DNA of 64,000 bases, taken from positions 806,001 through 870,000 of the forward strand of contig NZ_BMKD01000001.1 in NCBI RefSeq assembly GCF_014643835.1, given 5' to 3'. Position numbers and translations under genes: made by a program. The stretch's first letter is position 1. Each line of letters begins with the position of its first letter. Positions 1 through 8,698 of the stretch are shown here, in pieces. The DNA is from Mucilaginibacter rubeus (lineage in GTDB: Bacteria > Bacteroidota > Bacteroidia > Sphingobacteriales > Sphingobacteriaceae). The notes below the pieces were generated by a model that saw only the letters and a program-made list of their open reading frames with translations, searched no databases and was not told where the DNA came from.

Positions 1-2
1 CG

Positions 3-227
3 GCGGTTGCACTTATAGCCGCTGCAATTAGTATCTATGTTAATCTGTATGCTCAATGGGGATGTTTTTTATTAGGATGTATGATATGGGTGTTTATTTT
101 AACGATCCATATCCCGCTGCTGATCGACAGTCATTTCGATGCAGGTAAAATAACCAATGCCCTGAAAGATACAGGGCTCGCATCATGTGCCTTTATACTT
201 GCGGCTATCTATGATCGGCAGGGGTAA
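3..227 (+). CDS. DoxX-like integral membrane protein, C-terminal fragment
   Basis: The reading frame enters from the left edge and stops with TAA at 225-227, giving about 74 residues. They are strongly hydrophobic (two membrane segments) around the loop HIPLLIDSHFDAGKITNALKD and end in IYDRQG. The pattern of a final helix preceded by a short polar N-A-L-K-D segment resembles the C-terminus of DoxX-family four-helix membrane proteins, but the diagnostic N-terminal part lies outside the window. The frame and its membrane nature are seen directly; the DoxX assignment is a tentative family match. Confidence 0.55.
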   Translation, partial: AVALIAAAISIYVNLYAQWGCFLLGCMIWVFILTIHIPLLIDSHFDAGKITNALKDTGLASCAFILAAIYDRQG

Positions 228-634
228 AATTATATCCTATCGTATGTAACCTGAATGCGTTTGTTGTGTGAACGAAATCAGCTTATCTCATGAACAAAAA
301 AAACGGCCGATACAGTTGCTGTTTGAATAAAGTAGATAATCCTAAAAAGATCATAACTGAACTGGATAAATAGGGAAGCCGAATTGTGCAAACACTTACC
401 AACAATTATATATATCCACCTGTTAGCCGGCTTGCACAAGCAAGCCGGCTAACGGTCATTAAAAGCATAAATTATCCAGCCTCACACCACCTGTCTGGTA
501 CAAGTTTAAAACGAGGGAACCTCTGGTTTTTGCGCAAAATTACGTATGAAAATACCGTATTTTAACGGATTGATATTTGGCCGATTGCTTTGTAAATTGG
601 GAAACATTTTTATGTCTGTTAAACCAGCAACCTT
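228..634. other. Intergenic region with one strong inverted repeat
   Basis: About 400 bases separate the DoxX-like fragment from the three-gene operon. The only clear structure is the 13-bp inverted repeat at 422-453. No convincing promoter of the TTTG/TAnnTTTG type was found close to 635. A 27-codon frame at 290-373 has no supporting feature. Confidence 0.6.
422..453. repeat. Perfect 13-bp inverted repeat (hairpin)
   Basis: The arms gttagccggcttg (422-434) and caagccggctaac (441-453) are perfect complements around the 6-nt loop cacaag. No T-run follows on either strand, so it is not a classical intrinsic terminator. It may be a dispersed repeat or a transcript-stabilising hairpin after the DoxX-like gene. 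Confidence 0.7.
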
Positions 635-1690
635 ATGTTTAATTCCCCAATTATCGATCTTGCGCTCACGCTGTCGTTCACCTATTTTTCGCTCAGTCTA
701 ACTGTTAGCACAATTCATGAGTATCTATCCGCTCTGCTTAATAAGCGGGGAGAGTATCTGAAAAATGCTATTGACTGTTTACTTTTTGACCAGGACTGGA
801 AAAAAATAGCTGAAAAGCTTTATAACAATCCGAACATTACATCTTTAAAAAAGGATTTAAACAGTTTGCCATCATATATCCCAGCGGGCAATTTTGCCGC
901 GGCTTTAATGGATCAGTTTAAAGACGATAAAAATATTATCCTTGATATGAATAAGATCAGGGACGTTTTAACAGATGATGGAATAGCGGCACAGGTTGGT
1001 ATCTCTGCCGGTATCAGGAAACTTCTTCTTAATTTTTATGAACGCGCCCAGGGCGATCTTCAGAGTTTTCAAAAACAGATCGAAACATTTTATAATTCGG
1101 CCATGGACAGGGCCTCGGGAGTTTATAAACGATCGTCTCAGCTTATTGTATTTATTATTTCGGTGGTAATCTGTGCCTCCTTGAATGTTGATACCATAAA
1201 TATTGTGAACAAGCTTTGGGGTAACCAGGAAGCACTGAAACATACAGCCGATAATTTACAAACCGTAGTTAAACAAGTAAACGAAAAAGGATATAATCCT
1301 AAAACTGATACGATAAAGTTTGAAGCCAGCAAAGTAACGGTTATTAAAAACATACCTGCCGATACAAGTAAAAACGCACCTAACGGAAAAAAAGTCGCCC
1401 AGCAAATCAGCACAGTTAGTACGTTTCTGGTAAGCTCTGGTATTCCTGTAGGTTGGACGGCACAAAATACTCCAGATTTGAAGGGTAAAACATTCTGCCA
1501 AAGCCTTTTGTCCCTTTTAATCAAGATAACGGGTTTATTATTAACAGCTATCGCTTTAATGTTAGGCGCTCCCTTTTGGTTCGATTTGATCAATAAAATT
1601 GTAAGTTTACGTGCGGCAGGCAAAAAGCCTGAAGAAGAAGCAACCACACCAACTAAGAATACCACCGTAACCGTAAAACCAGTAGGCTAA
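635..1690 (+). CDS. Inner-membrane protein, first gene of protease operon
   Basis: This 351-residue protein has three predicted membrane segments, at about residues 8-28, 169-187 and 289-308. Between the first two lies a helical, probably cytoplasmic domain of about 130 residues. A charged segment with SGVYKRSSQ immediately precedes the second helix. The third helix runs into a conserved-looking motif GAPFWFDL (about 311-318) followed by NKIVSLRAAGKKP, a signature I have seen in uncharacterised bacterial membrane proteins of this architecture. The C-terminus is low-complexity and Thr/Lys rich. Its stop overlaps the start of the subtilase by one base (TAATG), so the two are probably translationally coupled. 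No function is known; an anchor or scaffold for the protease is an inference from context. Confidence 0.85.
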   Translation: MFNSPIIDLALTLSFTYFSLSLTVSTIHEYLSALLNKRGEYLKNAIDCLLFDQDWKKIAEKLYNNPNITSLKKDLNSLPSYIPAGNFAAALMDQFKDDKNIILDMNKIRDVLTDDGIAAQVGISAGIRKLLLNFYERAQGDLQSFQKQIETFYNSAMDRASGVYKRSSQLIVFIISVVICASLNVDTINIVNKLWGNQEALKHTADNLQTVVKQVNEKGYNPKTDTIKFEASKVTVIKNIPADTSKNAPNGKKVAQQISTVSTFLVSSGIPVGWTAQNTPDLKGKTFCQSLLSLLIKITGLLLTAIALMLGAPFWFDLINKIVSLRAAGKKPEEEATTPTKNTTVTVKPVG

Positions 1691-2790
1691 TGCGTATTAA
1701 AGTAACCAAGCTGCTCAATACCAGGGTAGGAGGCGCTCATACAACCTATCAAACCGGTGCTGTAAGAGAGCCGGGTGACGAGATAGAAGTAACGGGTACT
1801 GTGCAGGGAGAGGAACTTGATGGAAACAATACCTGGTATAAAGTGGGTGACGATGCTAATAGTCATTATTGGAGCGGCGGGGCCGAACAAATAGATGGCG
1901 TCGGGAGCAATTATCAGCAATGGATGATTGACTTGAACCTGCCGGAGATTTGGGGCCGGTATGCAGGTACAGGCGTTGGTGTTGCTGTGGTTGACACCGG
2001 TATTGCGCCAGGCATAACAGACCTGTTTTATAATCAGAGTAAGTATTATGTTTATGGCGATAATGTTGAGATAAAAGACAACGCCGGTCATGGTACATTT
2101 TGTGCTTCCCTTGTTGGGCTACGGAATACCAGCGGCAACTATGTCGGTGTGGCTCCGGGATGTAATTTATTCGCCTGTAAAATATCCGAAAAAAGAACAT
2201 TTGAAAACACGGAGAGAGATGCCCAAAGATATGCTGACGCGATTAATTGGTGTGCAAAAAAAACTGATATTCATATAGTGTCAATAAGTTGGTCGTCAGG
2301 TATAAGTAATGCGGCTACTCTAAGTTTAATTCAGGAGGCTATAAACAATGCCGTAGCTAACAATAAAATAATTGTTTGTTCTATCGGAAATTCGATAGTA
2401 TTTGGAGATACAAGTAAATATTATCCGGCCTGTTTGAAAAATACAATCGGGGTCGGCATGGTTCCGGATAAGGAGAATGGCTATCCTTGTATAAATGAGT
2501 TCCTGTCGCTGGTGATCAATGGCTCGCAAATAAAATCATATGATCAGAATAACGAATTGATAGCTGATAGCGGGAGTAGTTTTGCGACGGCTATTACATC
2601 GGGCATAATTGCGCTGATGATTCAAAAAATGAATTTTAGTTATTCATTTGCTACGATCATTGAAAAATTGGCGGCTATGACGCAGAAAACAACCTTCATT
2701 ATAACCGAAGATGGAAACCCGCCAGCATCCTTCGATCTTCCACTGCTAAAACCCGAACTTTTATTGAATTTTTTTAATGATGTTGTATGA
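1690..2790 (+). CDS. Subtilisin-like (S8) serine peptidase with N-terminal SH3-like domain
   Basis: This 366-residue protein has the full S8 catalytic set: Asp102 in VAVVDTGIAPG, His134 in AGHGTFCAS, oxyanion Asn234 in SIGNS and Ser297 in GSSFAT. Residues 1-65 form a beta-rich segment (GDEIEVTG, NNTWYKV, HYWSGG) resembling a bacterial SH3 domain, as used for peptide or cell-wall binding. There is no signal peptide or membrane helix, which is unusual because most subtilases are secreted zymogens with an I9 propeptide. The start overlaps the upstream stop by one base and the stop overlaps the next start (ATGA), so it sits in the middle of an operon. Active protease is well supported by the motifs; substrate and cellular role are unknown. 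Confidence 0.92.
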   Translation: MRIKVTKLLNTRVGGAHTTYQTGAVREPGDEIEVTGTVQGEELDGNNTWYKVGDDANSHYWSGGAEQIDGVGSNYQQWMIDLNLPEIWGRYAGTGVGVAVVDTGIAPGITDLFYNQSKYYVYGDNVEIKDNAGHGTFCASLVGLRNTSGNYVGVAPGCNLFACKISEKRTFENTERDAQRYADAINWCAKKTDIHIVSISWSSGISNAATLSLIQEAINNAVANNKIIVCSIGNSIVFGDTSKYYPACLKNTIGVGMVPDKENGYPCINEFLSLVINGSQIKSYDQNNELIADSGSSFATAITSGIIALMIQKMNFSYSFATIIEKLAAMTQKTTFIITEDGNPPASFDLPLLKPELLLNFFNDVV

Positions 2791-4937
2791 AATATAAATA
2801 CGCCCCCCTTTTTTTGTTCTTGCTTCTGTCTTGCAAAATGTTTGCACAACAACCCGAAAGGCGCGTTTTTTATGATGTGTTATATTTGAAAAGCCTTTAC
2901 GACAAAGACGGGAAAATAAGGATCAGCCCGCAAAATAAGCCGCTGTTTGCTTATTATTTTAATCTCAAGAACACCACTAATGTAGATACTGTTATCAAGA
3001 AAAACCCTTTTTTTAATTTGAACGGGATTTATGAAGCTGGCGGTGCAAGCGGAGGGACAATACCCAGCCCATCCGGATTACTACAATCCATAGGCTCACT
3101 TGATGTTACCAATCTTGCCGACGGTCTTGCAAAGTTTTTAGTGGAACGAACAAAGCAGGAACTTTCCACTGCCTTTTTTTCACGGTTTAAAAAGGAGCTG
3201 GATAGTACCAGGCAGTTGCAGTTATTATTTCCGGTTACTTACAAATCACTTACAGCTATAGATGTTGAGATCTATAATTACGCCGCCTATACAGATTTGC
3301 TGCGGGAGTCATTTCAGAAAGACCTGGCACTATTACTTCCCAATGTTTCCAATTTGATTGACGACCCGTGCATGGATCAATTGTTTGCTGCCATGCCCCA
3401 CGTCAGGATAATCTTCATCGATGCCTTGTATATAGCCAACGAGTTTCATGAGGGTTCGCATCCGGGGGATATTTTTCATAACTACCTGGTTAATAAAGCA
3501 GGCAATGGCACCTTAAAGCTTGTAAATGAAAATGTATATCCGGCATTGCAAGCTTTTGATCTTTTTTCACAATCATTACGGTCAAATCAGAGAGATAAAT
3601 ACTGGGTCGATGCCGATTCGGCGAAGATGCTGTTTAGTAACCCTGTAACTTTCCAAATCTACCTTGGTTTGCTTTATCAGCAATTGGAAAAAAAAGACAT
3701 TAATTTTAAAGAGGGGTCAATGAAGCAGTTTCTGAAAGATCGTAGTGGTGACTTTTTAAAGTTTGAGGAAATTTATCAGAGTTATAACATTGAATTTATC
3801 CAAAAAGCAACAATAGCAAACAGGTATTTCATTAATTTAAAGCAACTTCAGCAAAAAGGTGAAAATACTTTTAATTACCAGGATTATTACGCGCTTTATA
3901 ATTCATCACTTAATCTTTTTGAGCAATTATTGAAATCACCATTGCTTTTAAATGTCGACCCGGCCAATATTACTATACCAATGATTGACCGGAAAGACAC
4001 AAAGATTGATCAGTACCTGTCATCAGCCAGGAGTCTTGGCAACGTTTACATTGATGTTTACGAAAAACAGTACCCATCGGCCATAGTTGAGCTTAGTGGC
4101 GTTTACGATAACCTGTTTATTAATAAAGTCGTTACTAACCCAATAAAACAGGATTTAGTTAGAAATCTTGCAGACAAAAAAGCAGAATATGATAAACTGC
4201 AGGATGCAGTCGTCAAGACTGCCATAAAGAAAGAAATAAATGAACTTGAAGCGAAAATTGCAGCGTTCACCGAGTGGCCGGCAATAAATAAAATGTTTAT
4301 TAAATATGCCAATTTTGCCGCTGAGGTATCAAAAGCGAAAAACAGCGACGAAGTAAAAAATGCTATTGAAGCAATTGCTTTACCGGTAGGCAGCTCAACC
4401 GTTAAACGCGAGGCTATTTTTAATGTCGCTCTAAACGCCTATGTTGGCCCTTATGTAGGTAAAGAAAAAGTGCACGGCATTGATGAAAAGTATAAAGGCA
4501 CATACGGGCTCTCAGCACCGGTAGGAATTTCATTTAGCTGGGGGCACCGTTTATTATTTGTTCCTACTGGCGATAAAAAATGGTCGACTTCTGTTTTTGT
4601 TTCTTTAATTGATATCGGCGCACTTGCTTCATACCGTTTTACATCCGGAAGTACCCCGGTAGCAAAAGATACCAGCGCCACTGTAGCGCAGGTGCCTAAA
4701 ATTGAGCTGAAGAATATCATAAGCCCAGGTTTGTTTTTATCTGTAGGCATACCATCCACGCCAATCTCAATTTCGGGTGGTTTCCAGGTTGCGCCAAATT
4801 TGCGTAGCGTTAGTTTAACAGGAGCCAATAAAGATGTGATAACTAACACTTACGGCGATAATAAGTTATATACACGTTGGTCGGTGGGGGTTTTAGTTGA
4901 TATACCGATACTCAATTTGTTTACTAAAGGACGTTAA
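2787..4937 (+). CDS. Large exported protein of protease operon, possible C-terminal beta-barrel
   Basis: This 716-residue protein starts with a signal peptide (MKYKYAPLFLFLLLSCKMFAQ). Cleavage could follow FAQ; Cys16 in LLLSC could alternatively be a lipobox. Residues about 120-540 are mostly helical, with a charged coiled-coil-like stretch near 460-515 (DKKAEYDKLQDAV, INELEAKIAAF). From about 545 the sequence becomes beta-rich with alternating hydrophobic and aromatic residues (YVGPYVG, GISFSWGHRLLF, VFVSLIDIGALASYRF) to the end, like an outer-membrane barrel or surface domain. It overlaps the subtilase stop by four bases. I do not recognise the family. The context suggests the envelope-facing part of a system with the membrane protein and the protease. 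Confidence 0.8.
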   Translation: MKYKYAPLFLFLLLSCKMFAQQPERRVFYDVLYLKSLYDKDGKIRISPQNKPLFAYYFNLKNTTNVDTVIKKNPFFNLNGIYEAGGASGGTIPSPSGLLQSIGSLDVTNLADGLAKFLVERTKQELSTAFFSRFKKELDSTRQLQLLFPVTYKSLTAIDVEIYNYAAYTDLLRESFQKDLALLLPNVSNLIDDPCMDQLFAAMPHVRIIFIDALYIANEFHEGSHPGDIFHNYLVNKAGNGTLKLVNENVYPALQAFDLFSQSLRSNQRDKYWVDADSAKMLFSNPVTFQIYLGLLYQQLEKKDINFKEGSMKQFLKDRSGDFLKFEEIYQSYNIEFIQKATIANRYFINLKQLQQKGENTFNYQDYYALYNSSLNLFEQLLKSPLLLNVDPANITIPMIDRKDTKIDQYLSSARSLGNVYIDVYEKQYPSAIVELSGVYDNLFINKVVTNPIKQDLVRNLADKKAEYDKLQDAVVKTAIKKEINELEAKIAAFTEWPAINKMFIKYANFAAEVSKAKNSDEVKNAIEAIALPVGSSTVKREAIFNVALNAYVGPYVGKEKVHGIDEKYKGTYGLSAPVGISFSWGHRLLFVPTGDKKWSTSVFVSLIDIGALASYRFTSGSTPVAKDTSATVAQVPKIELKNIISPGLFLSVGIPSTPISISGGFQVAPNLRSVSLTGANKDVITNTYGDNKLYTRWSVGVLVDIPILNLFTKGR

Positions 4938-5214
4938 CAGATTTGATCAACGGTTCGTCGGCCAACGATAAATCGAGGGCGAAGGATGGCAGCGCCATTT
5001 ATAGCTTGAAATTGATAAAACTTTTACTGGAGTATCCTGTTCAGATAACGGTTCGGCGGCTGCCGCTCTTGCCGTGCATTATATTTAAAAGTTATTGCAT
5101 ATTGGGCTGGCATAATTAAAAAGATGATTTAACTTTAAGGCGTTCTGTTTTGATTATTTATTATCATATTTAAAACAAAACCGAATCTGATAAATTGAAA
5201 ATATACAACCACTT

Positions 5215-6951
5215 ATGCAGGAATTAGACCCCACCATTCTTCAAAAAGCAAACTCATGGCTTCAAGGAAATTATGATGCTGATGTAAAGCACGAAATTCA
5301 AAAATTAATTGACGATAAGGCATATACCGAACTGACGGATTCATTTTATCGTGATCTGGAGTTTGGTACCGGTGGCCTTCGCGGTATTATGGGGCCGGGT
5401 TCAAACCGTATCAATAAGTATACTATAGGCGCCGCCACACAGGGATTAGCTAATTATCTGAAAAAAACCTACCCCGGCGAAAAAATCAAAGTAGCTATTG
5501 CTCATGACAGCCGTAACAATGCCGATTTCTTTTCGACTATTACGGCCGAAGTTTTTTCAGCTAATGACATTTATGTTTACTTTTTTAAGGCATTGCGTCC
5601 TACACCCGAGCTTTCATTTGCCGTGCGCCATTTAGGTTGCAAAAGCGGCGTAATGCTTACAGCATCGCACAACCCAAAAGAGTATAACGGTTACAAAGCT
5701 TATGGGGCCGATGGTGGGCAATTTGTTTCTCCGCACGATAAGGCCGTAATGGACGAGGTTGCTGCAATCAGCAGCATTGATGACATCAAATTTAACCGTG
5801 TTGATGCTAATATTGAAGAAATAGGGGAGGATATTGACGAGCTTTACCTGAGCAAGATCACCGAACTTTCTGTTTCGCCTGATGCTATTGAACGTCAAAA
5901 AGATCTTAAAATAGTTTATTCGCCCATCCATGGTACAGGCATCACGTTGGTACCCCAAGCCCTGAAACGGTTTGGTTTTGAGAATGTGATCCTGGTTGAC
6001 GAGCAAATAACTCCCGATGGAAATTTCCCAACAGTAGTTTACCCTAACCCCGAAGAAAAAGAAGCGCTTACACTTGCTCTTAAAAAAGCCCAGGATACTG
6101 ATGCCGATCTGGTATTGGCAACGGATCCGGACGCAGACCGTGTGGGTATTGCTGTGAAAAATACCGATGGCGAGTTTATTCTGCTCAATGGTAACCAAAC
6201 CGGCGCTATGCTGATCAATTATTTATTAAGCGCATGGGAAGAAAAAGGCAAGCTTACCGGTAAAGAATACATTGTTAAAACCATTGTTACCACAAATCTT
6301 ATCGAACGCATAGCCGAAGCCAAGAATGTTACTTACTATAACACCCTTACCGGCTTCAAATATATTGGCGAGTTAATGACCCATTTTGAGGGTAAACAAA
6401 CTTTTATAGGTGGCGGTGAAGAAAGCTATGGTTATTTGATAGGCGAACTGGTAAGGGATAAGGACGCTGTAGTTTCAAGCGCATTCATTGCAGAAATGAC
6501 CGCTTATTACAAAGACAAAGGAAGCAGCCTTTTTGAAGCATTGATTGATACTTACGTGCAATATGGGTTTTATAAGGAAAAGCTGATCTCCCTGACTAAA
6601 AAAGGTAAAACCGGTGCGGAAGAAATTAAGGAAATGATGGAGAAATTCCGTACCAATCCTCCGGCCACCTTAGGCGGATCAAAAGTAAGCACGCTTAAGG
6701 ATTATGAAAAACGTATTGAAACTGATTTAGCAACCAATACAAGCAAACCAATTGAATTGCCTGTATCTGATGTTTTACAATTCATTACCGAGGACGGCAG
6801 TATCATCTCGGCCCGTCCGTCAGGCACGGAGCCTAAAATTAAGTTTTATTGCAGTGTGAACGGCAAACTTGAAAGTAAAGAAACATACAGTGAAACAGAC
6901 AAAAAACTTGACGCTAAGATTGCCTCAATTATGCAGGATCTCGGTGTTTAA
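5215..6951 (+). CDS. Phosphoglucomutase/phosphomannomutase (alpha-D-phosphohexomutase)
   Basis: This cytoplasmic enzyme interconverts hexose 1- and 6-phosphates through a phosphoserine, linking glycolysis to nucleotide-sugar and glycan synthesis. All four family signatures are present in the 578 residues: the phosphoserine loop TASHNPKEYNGYK with Ser151, the metal-binding loop DPDADR (Asp304, Asp306, Asp308), the sugar-binding loop GGGEESYG, and the C-terminal phosphate-binding loop RPSGTEPKIK from Arg534. The length fits the long PGM2-like bacterial type. It is transcribed alone and followed by a strong terminator. Glucose versus mannose preference cannot be settled from sequence, so no symbol is assigned. 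Confidence 0.95.
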   Translation: MQELDPTILQKANSWLQGNYDADVKHEIQKLIDDKAYTELTDSFYRDLEFGTGGLRGIMGPGSNRINKYTIGAATQGLANYLKKTYPGEKIKVAIAHDSRNNADFFSTITAEVFSANDIYVYFFKALRPTPELSFAVRHLGCKSGVMLTASHNPKEYNGYKAYGADGGQFVSPHDKAVMDEVAAISSIDDIKFNRVDANIEEIGEDIDELYLSKITELSVSPDAIERQKDLKIVYSPIHGTGITLVPQALKRFGFENVILVDEQITPDGNFPTVVYPNPEEKEALTLALKKAQDTDADLVLATDPDADRVGIAVKNTDGEFILLNGNQTGAMLINYLLSAWEEKGKLTGKEYIVKTIVTTNLIERIAEAKNVTYYNTLTGFKYIGELMTHFEGKQTFIGGGEESYGYLIGELVRDKDAVVSSAFIAEMTAYYKDKGSSLFEALIDTYVQYGFYKEKLISLTKKGKTGAEEIKEMMEKFRTNPPATLGGSKVSTLKDYEKRIETDLATNTSKPIELPVSDVLQFITEDGSIISARPSGTEPKIKFYCSVNGKLESKETYSETDKKLDAKIASIMQDLGV

Positions 6952-6970
6952 CTACGGATAATGATGTTTG

Positions 6971-7011
6971 AAAAAATCCCGGCCGATTGAGATCTGGCCG
7001 GGATTTTTTTT
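6971..7011. terminator. Bidirectional intrinsic terminator
   Basis: The stem AAAAAATCCCGGCC (6971-6984) pairs with GGCCGGGATTTTTT (from 6996) and ends in a T-run on the plus strand and, through the A-run, on the minus strand. It lies between the convergent mutase and RNA-binding genes and can serve both. Confidence 0.85.
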
Positions 7012-7034
7012 AGTATGACCCTATCAGTGGTTTG

Positions 7035-7451
7035 TTACATCGTTTTTCTGGGGCGCCTTGGTCTGTCACCTCCAGGTGACTGATCATTATTGCTCCGGTA
7101 ATTGCTTGGGCTATTATAGCTTCGGGTATTGTTAGTTCTGTCACCGGTGCCTCTATTATTGTTGTTGCCGTATCCAAATGACTTACGTGGCGGAGGAGTT
7201 TTCTTAACAAAGTCGTCGTTTATTTTTACACTTAATACCCGATCGGCAATGGGCGTACCGTCTAAGGCAATCACCGCGTTCTCGGCCCCGGTGCGGTCCT
7301 TCATTTCAAGAAATGCATATCCTTTGCATATCCTTGTTTTTTTGTCGCGTACAATTTTAATCGTTTCCACATCGCCATGTGGACCTATCATTTTAACAAG
7401 TTCCAGCTCTGTCATTTCCAGAGGAAAGCCGCCTACAAATAATTTGACCAT
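7035..7451 (-). CDS. RRM-type RNA-binding protein
   Basis: This 138-residue protein has one RNA recognition motif over residues 1-82. RNP2 is LFVGGF (about 4-9) and RNP1 is KGYAFLEM (about 43-50), followed by a low-complexity tail rich in Asn, Arg, Gly and Ser (NNNNRG, TRSYNSPSN, RPRRPRKTM). Small single-RRM proteins with Gly/Arg-rich tails are common in Bacteroidota, where they bind single-stranded RNA and act as post-transcriptional regulators; these bacteria generally lack Hfq. It is monocistronic and converges on the mutase gene. RNA binding is well supported; its target RNAs are unknown. Confidence 0.92.
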   Translation of the reverse strand: MVKLFVGGFPLEMTELELVKMIGPHGDVETIKIVRDKKTRICKGYAFLEMKDRTGAENAVIALDGTPIADRVLSVKINDDFVKKTPPPRKSFGYGNNNNRGTGDRTNNTRSYNSPSNYRSNNDQSPGGDRPRRPRKTM

Positions 7452-7622
7452 TTATAAATTGAGATTAAGATGATAGATAACCACCGTACACAAATTTCGT
7501 TTGATTTTTTTTAAATAAAGGATGTTTTCGCGTTAAAACCAAAGTTTATTTAATAATTCGTTGTTTTCAAGTCAGTAATGGTCCTGAAGAGGCATTTTGT
7601 GACCCTTAATAACAGAACGTCA

Positions 7623-8219
7623 TCAATACAAAACAGAAAACGACTGATATGCATCTTTAAGGAGTACTGAAGGCCGGTTGGCTGCAATTTCGTTTTCAAG
7701 GTTTTTATTGCTAAATATAGCTACCCCCATCTCGGTTTTTACCTGGTATCTCAATGACAAATTCAGTGCGGTTGTATCCCAGTTATAAATATCAGCATAA
7801 GCGTTCGGGCGCCCTGTAAATGGCCCATATGCTTTTAAGAAATAGTCCAGTATTTTATAAGCGTCAGTCATCTTAAAGAAAAGATAAATGTTCACTATTT
7901 TGTTTTTGTAAGCGCGGAAACCTATTGCATCTAATAACAAACTATCTCCCTGTATCAATGAGCTACTGTCTTTATATTGATAACGGATACAGCTGTCTGC
8001 ATCGGGTTTAGCATCATTATCTAAATAGGTAAACTTACGGGCCGGAATTTGGCTAATGTCCTCACCAAGTGTCAGTCCGCTAATTCCATTGCAAAATTTT
8101 AAATACTCAACCGATCCTGGTGTTTTAGACTGTGAGAAAACCAGCGATGGTAAAAGGCAGACTGTTGCAATCAATAGGGTTTTGATGCCTGTTGTTAGAG
8201 ATTCATAATATGCTTTCAT
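7623..8219 (-). CDS. Hypothetical exported protein
   Basis: This 198-residue protein carries an N-terminal signal peptide (hydrophobic segment TLLIATVCLLPSLVFS, cleavage probably after FSQ). The mature part is a mixed alpha/beta domain with two cysteines (FCNG and DSCIRY) and an even spread of aromatic residues. No catalytic motif or family is recognised. It stands alone on the minus strand, and the 479-bp region upstream separates it from the divergent DUF6377 regulator. A periplasmic location is inferred from the signal peptide. Confidence 0.7.
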   Translation of the reverse strand: MKAYYESLTTGIKTLLIATVCLLPSLVFSQSKTPGSVEYLKFCNGISGLTLGEDISQIPARKFTYLDNDAKPDADSCIRYQYKDSSSLIQGDSLLLDAIGFRAYKNKIVNIYLFFKMTDAYKILDYFLKAYGPFTGRPNAYADIYNWDTTALNLSLRYQVKTEMGVAIFSNKNLENEIAANRPSVLLKDAYQSFSVLY

Positions 8220-8698
8220 AAGTCAGGTTTTACAATAATAAAAACAAGGGAGATGCCATCTTCGCCCTAAAAATTAGTTTGTATTAATTTTTACTTAAAT
8301 TTTGAAAATTTGAGTTTATATAATTGAATTTATTGCAATACTTTAATTAGTTACGCACTTCTTGTATAGAAAAGAACGCAGTAATTGAAAATACTGTCTG
8401 CTTTTGTTAACTATAGGTTAAAAACAAGGCCCGTCGTTTGAGGGGCATAGTCTCAATCTTTTTTCGGTTCGGACAGTGTAATCTCTGTTGACCAAAAAAC
8501 AAAACTAAAACGCATTAGCAATGCCGTAAATCCATATATTTGAGAATATAAACCGGGGATAGGTGTGCAATTTATCTCCTAAAATGATAGCCTTGTTGGT
8601 TGCAGTTTAATTAATTTATTGCCGCATTTGATTTGCAGAAATTGTGTGTTTGATTAATCATCGGATCGGTACGCTATTTAGAAACCGTTATAACAAAA
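8220..8698. other. Divergent intergenic region
   Basis: This AT-rich region lies between two divergent genes. One TAnnTTTG box (TATATTTG, 8535-8542) points toward the regulator gene at 8699, but no TTG lies at a suitable distance upstream. No RNA gene or repeat was recognised. Confidence 0.45.

Noticed and set aside
290-373. 27-codon frame (MNKKNGRYSCCLNKVDNPKK...) as a small peptide gene
   Set aside because: Short, no promoter, no partner gene, and no recognisable leader or core pattern.
1138-1665. 175-codon minus-strand frame as a gene
   Set aside because: It is antisense to the membrane protein gene, which has clear membrane helices and operon overlap.
5632-6198. 188-codon minus-strand frame
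   Set aside because: Antisense to the phosphohexomutase, all of whose motifs lie on the plus strand.
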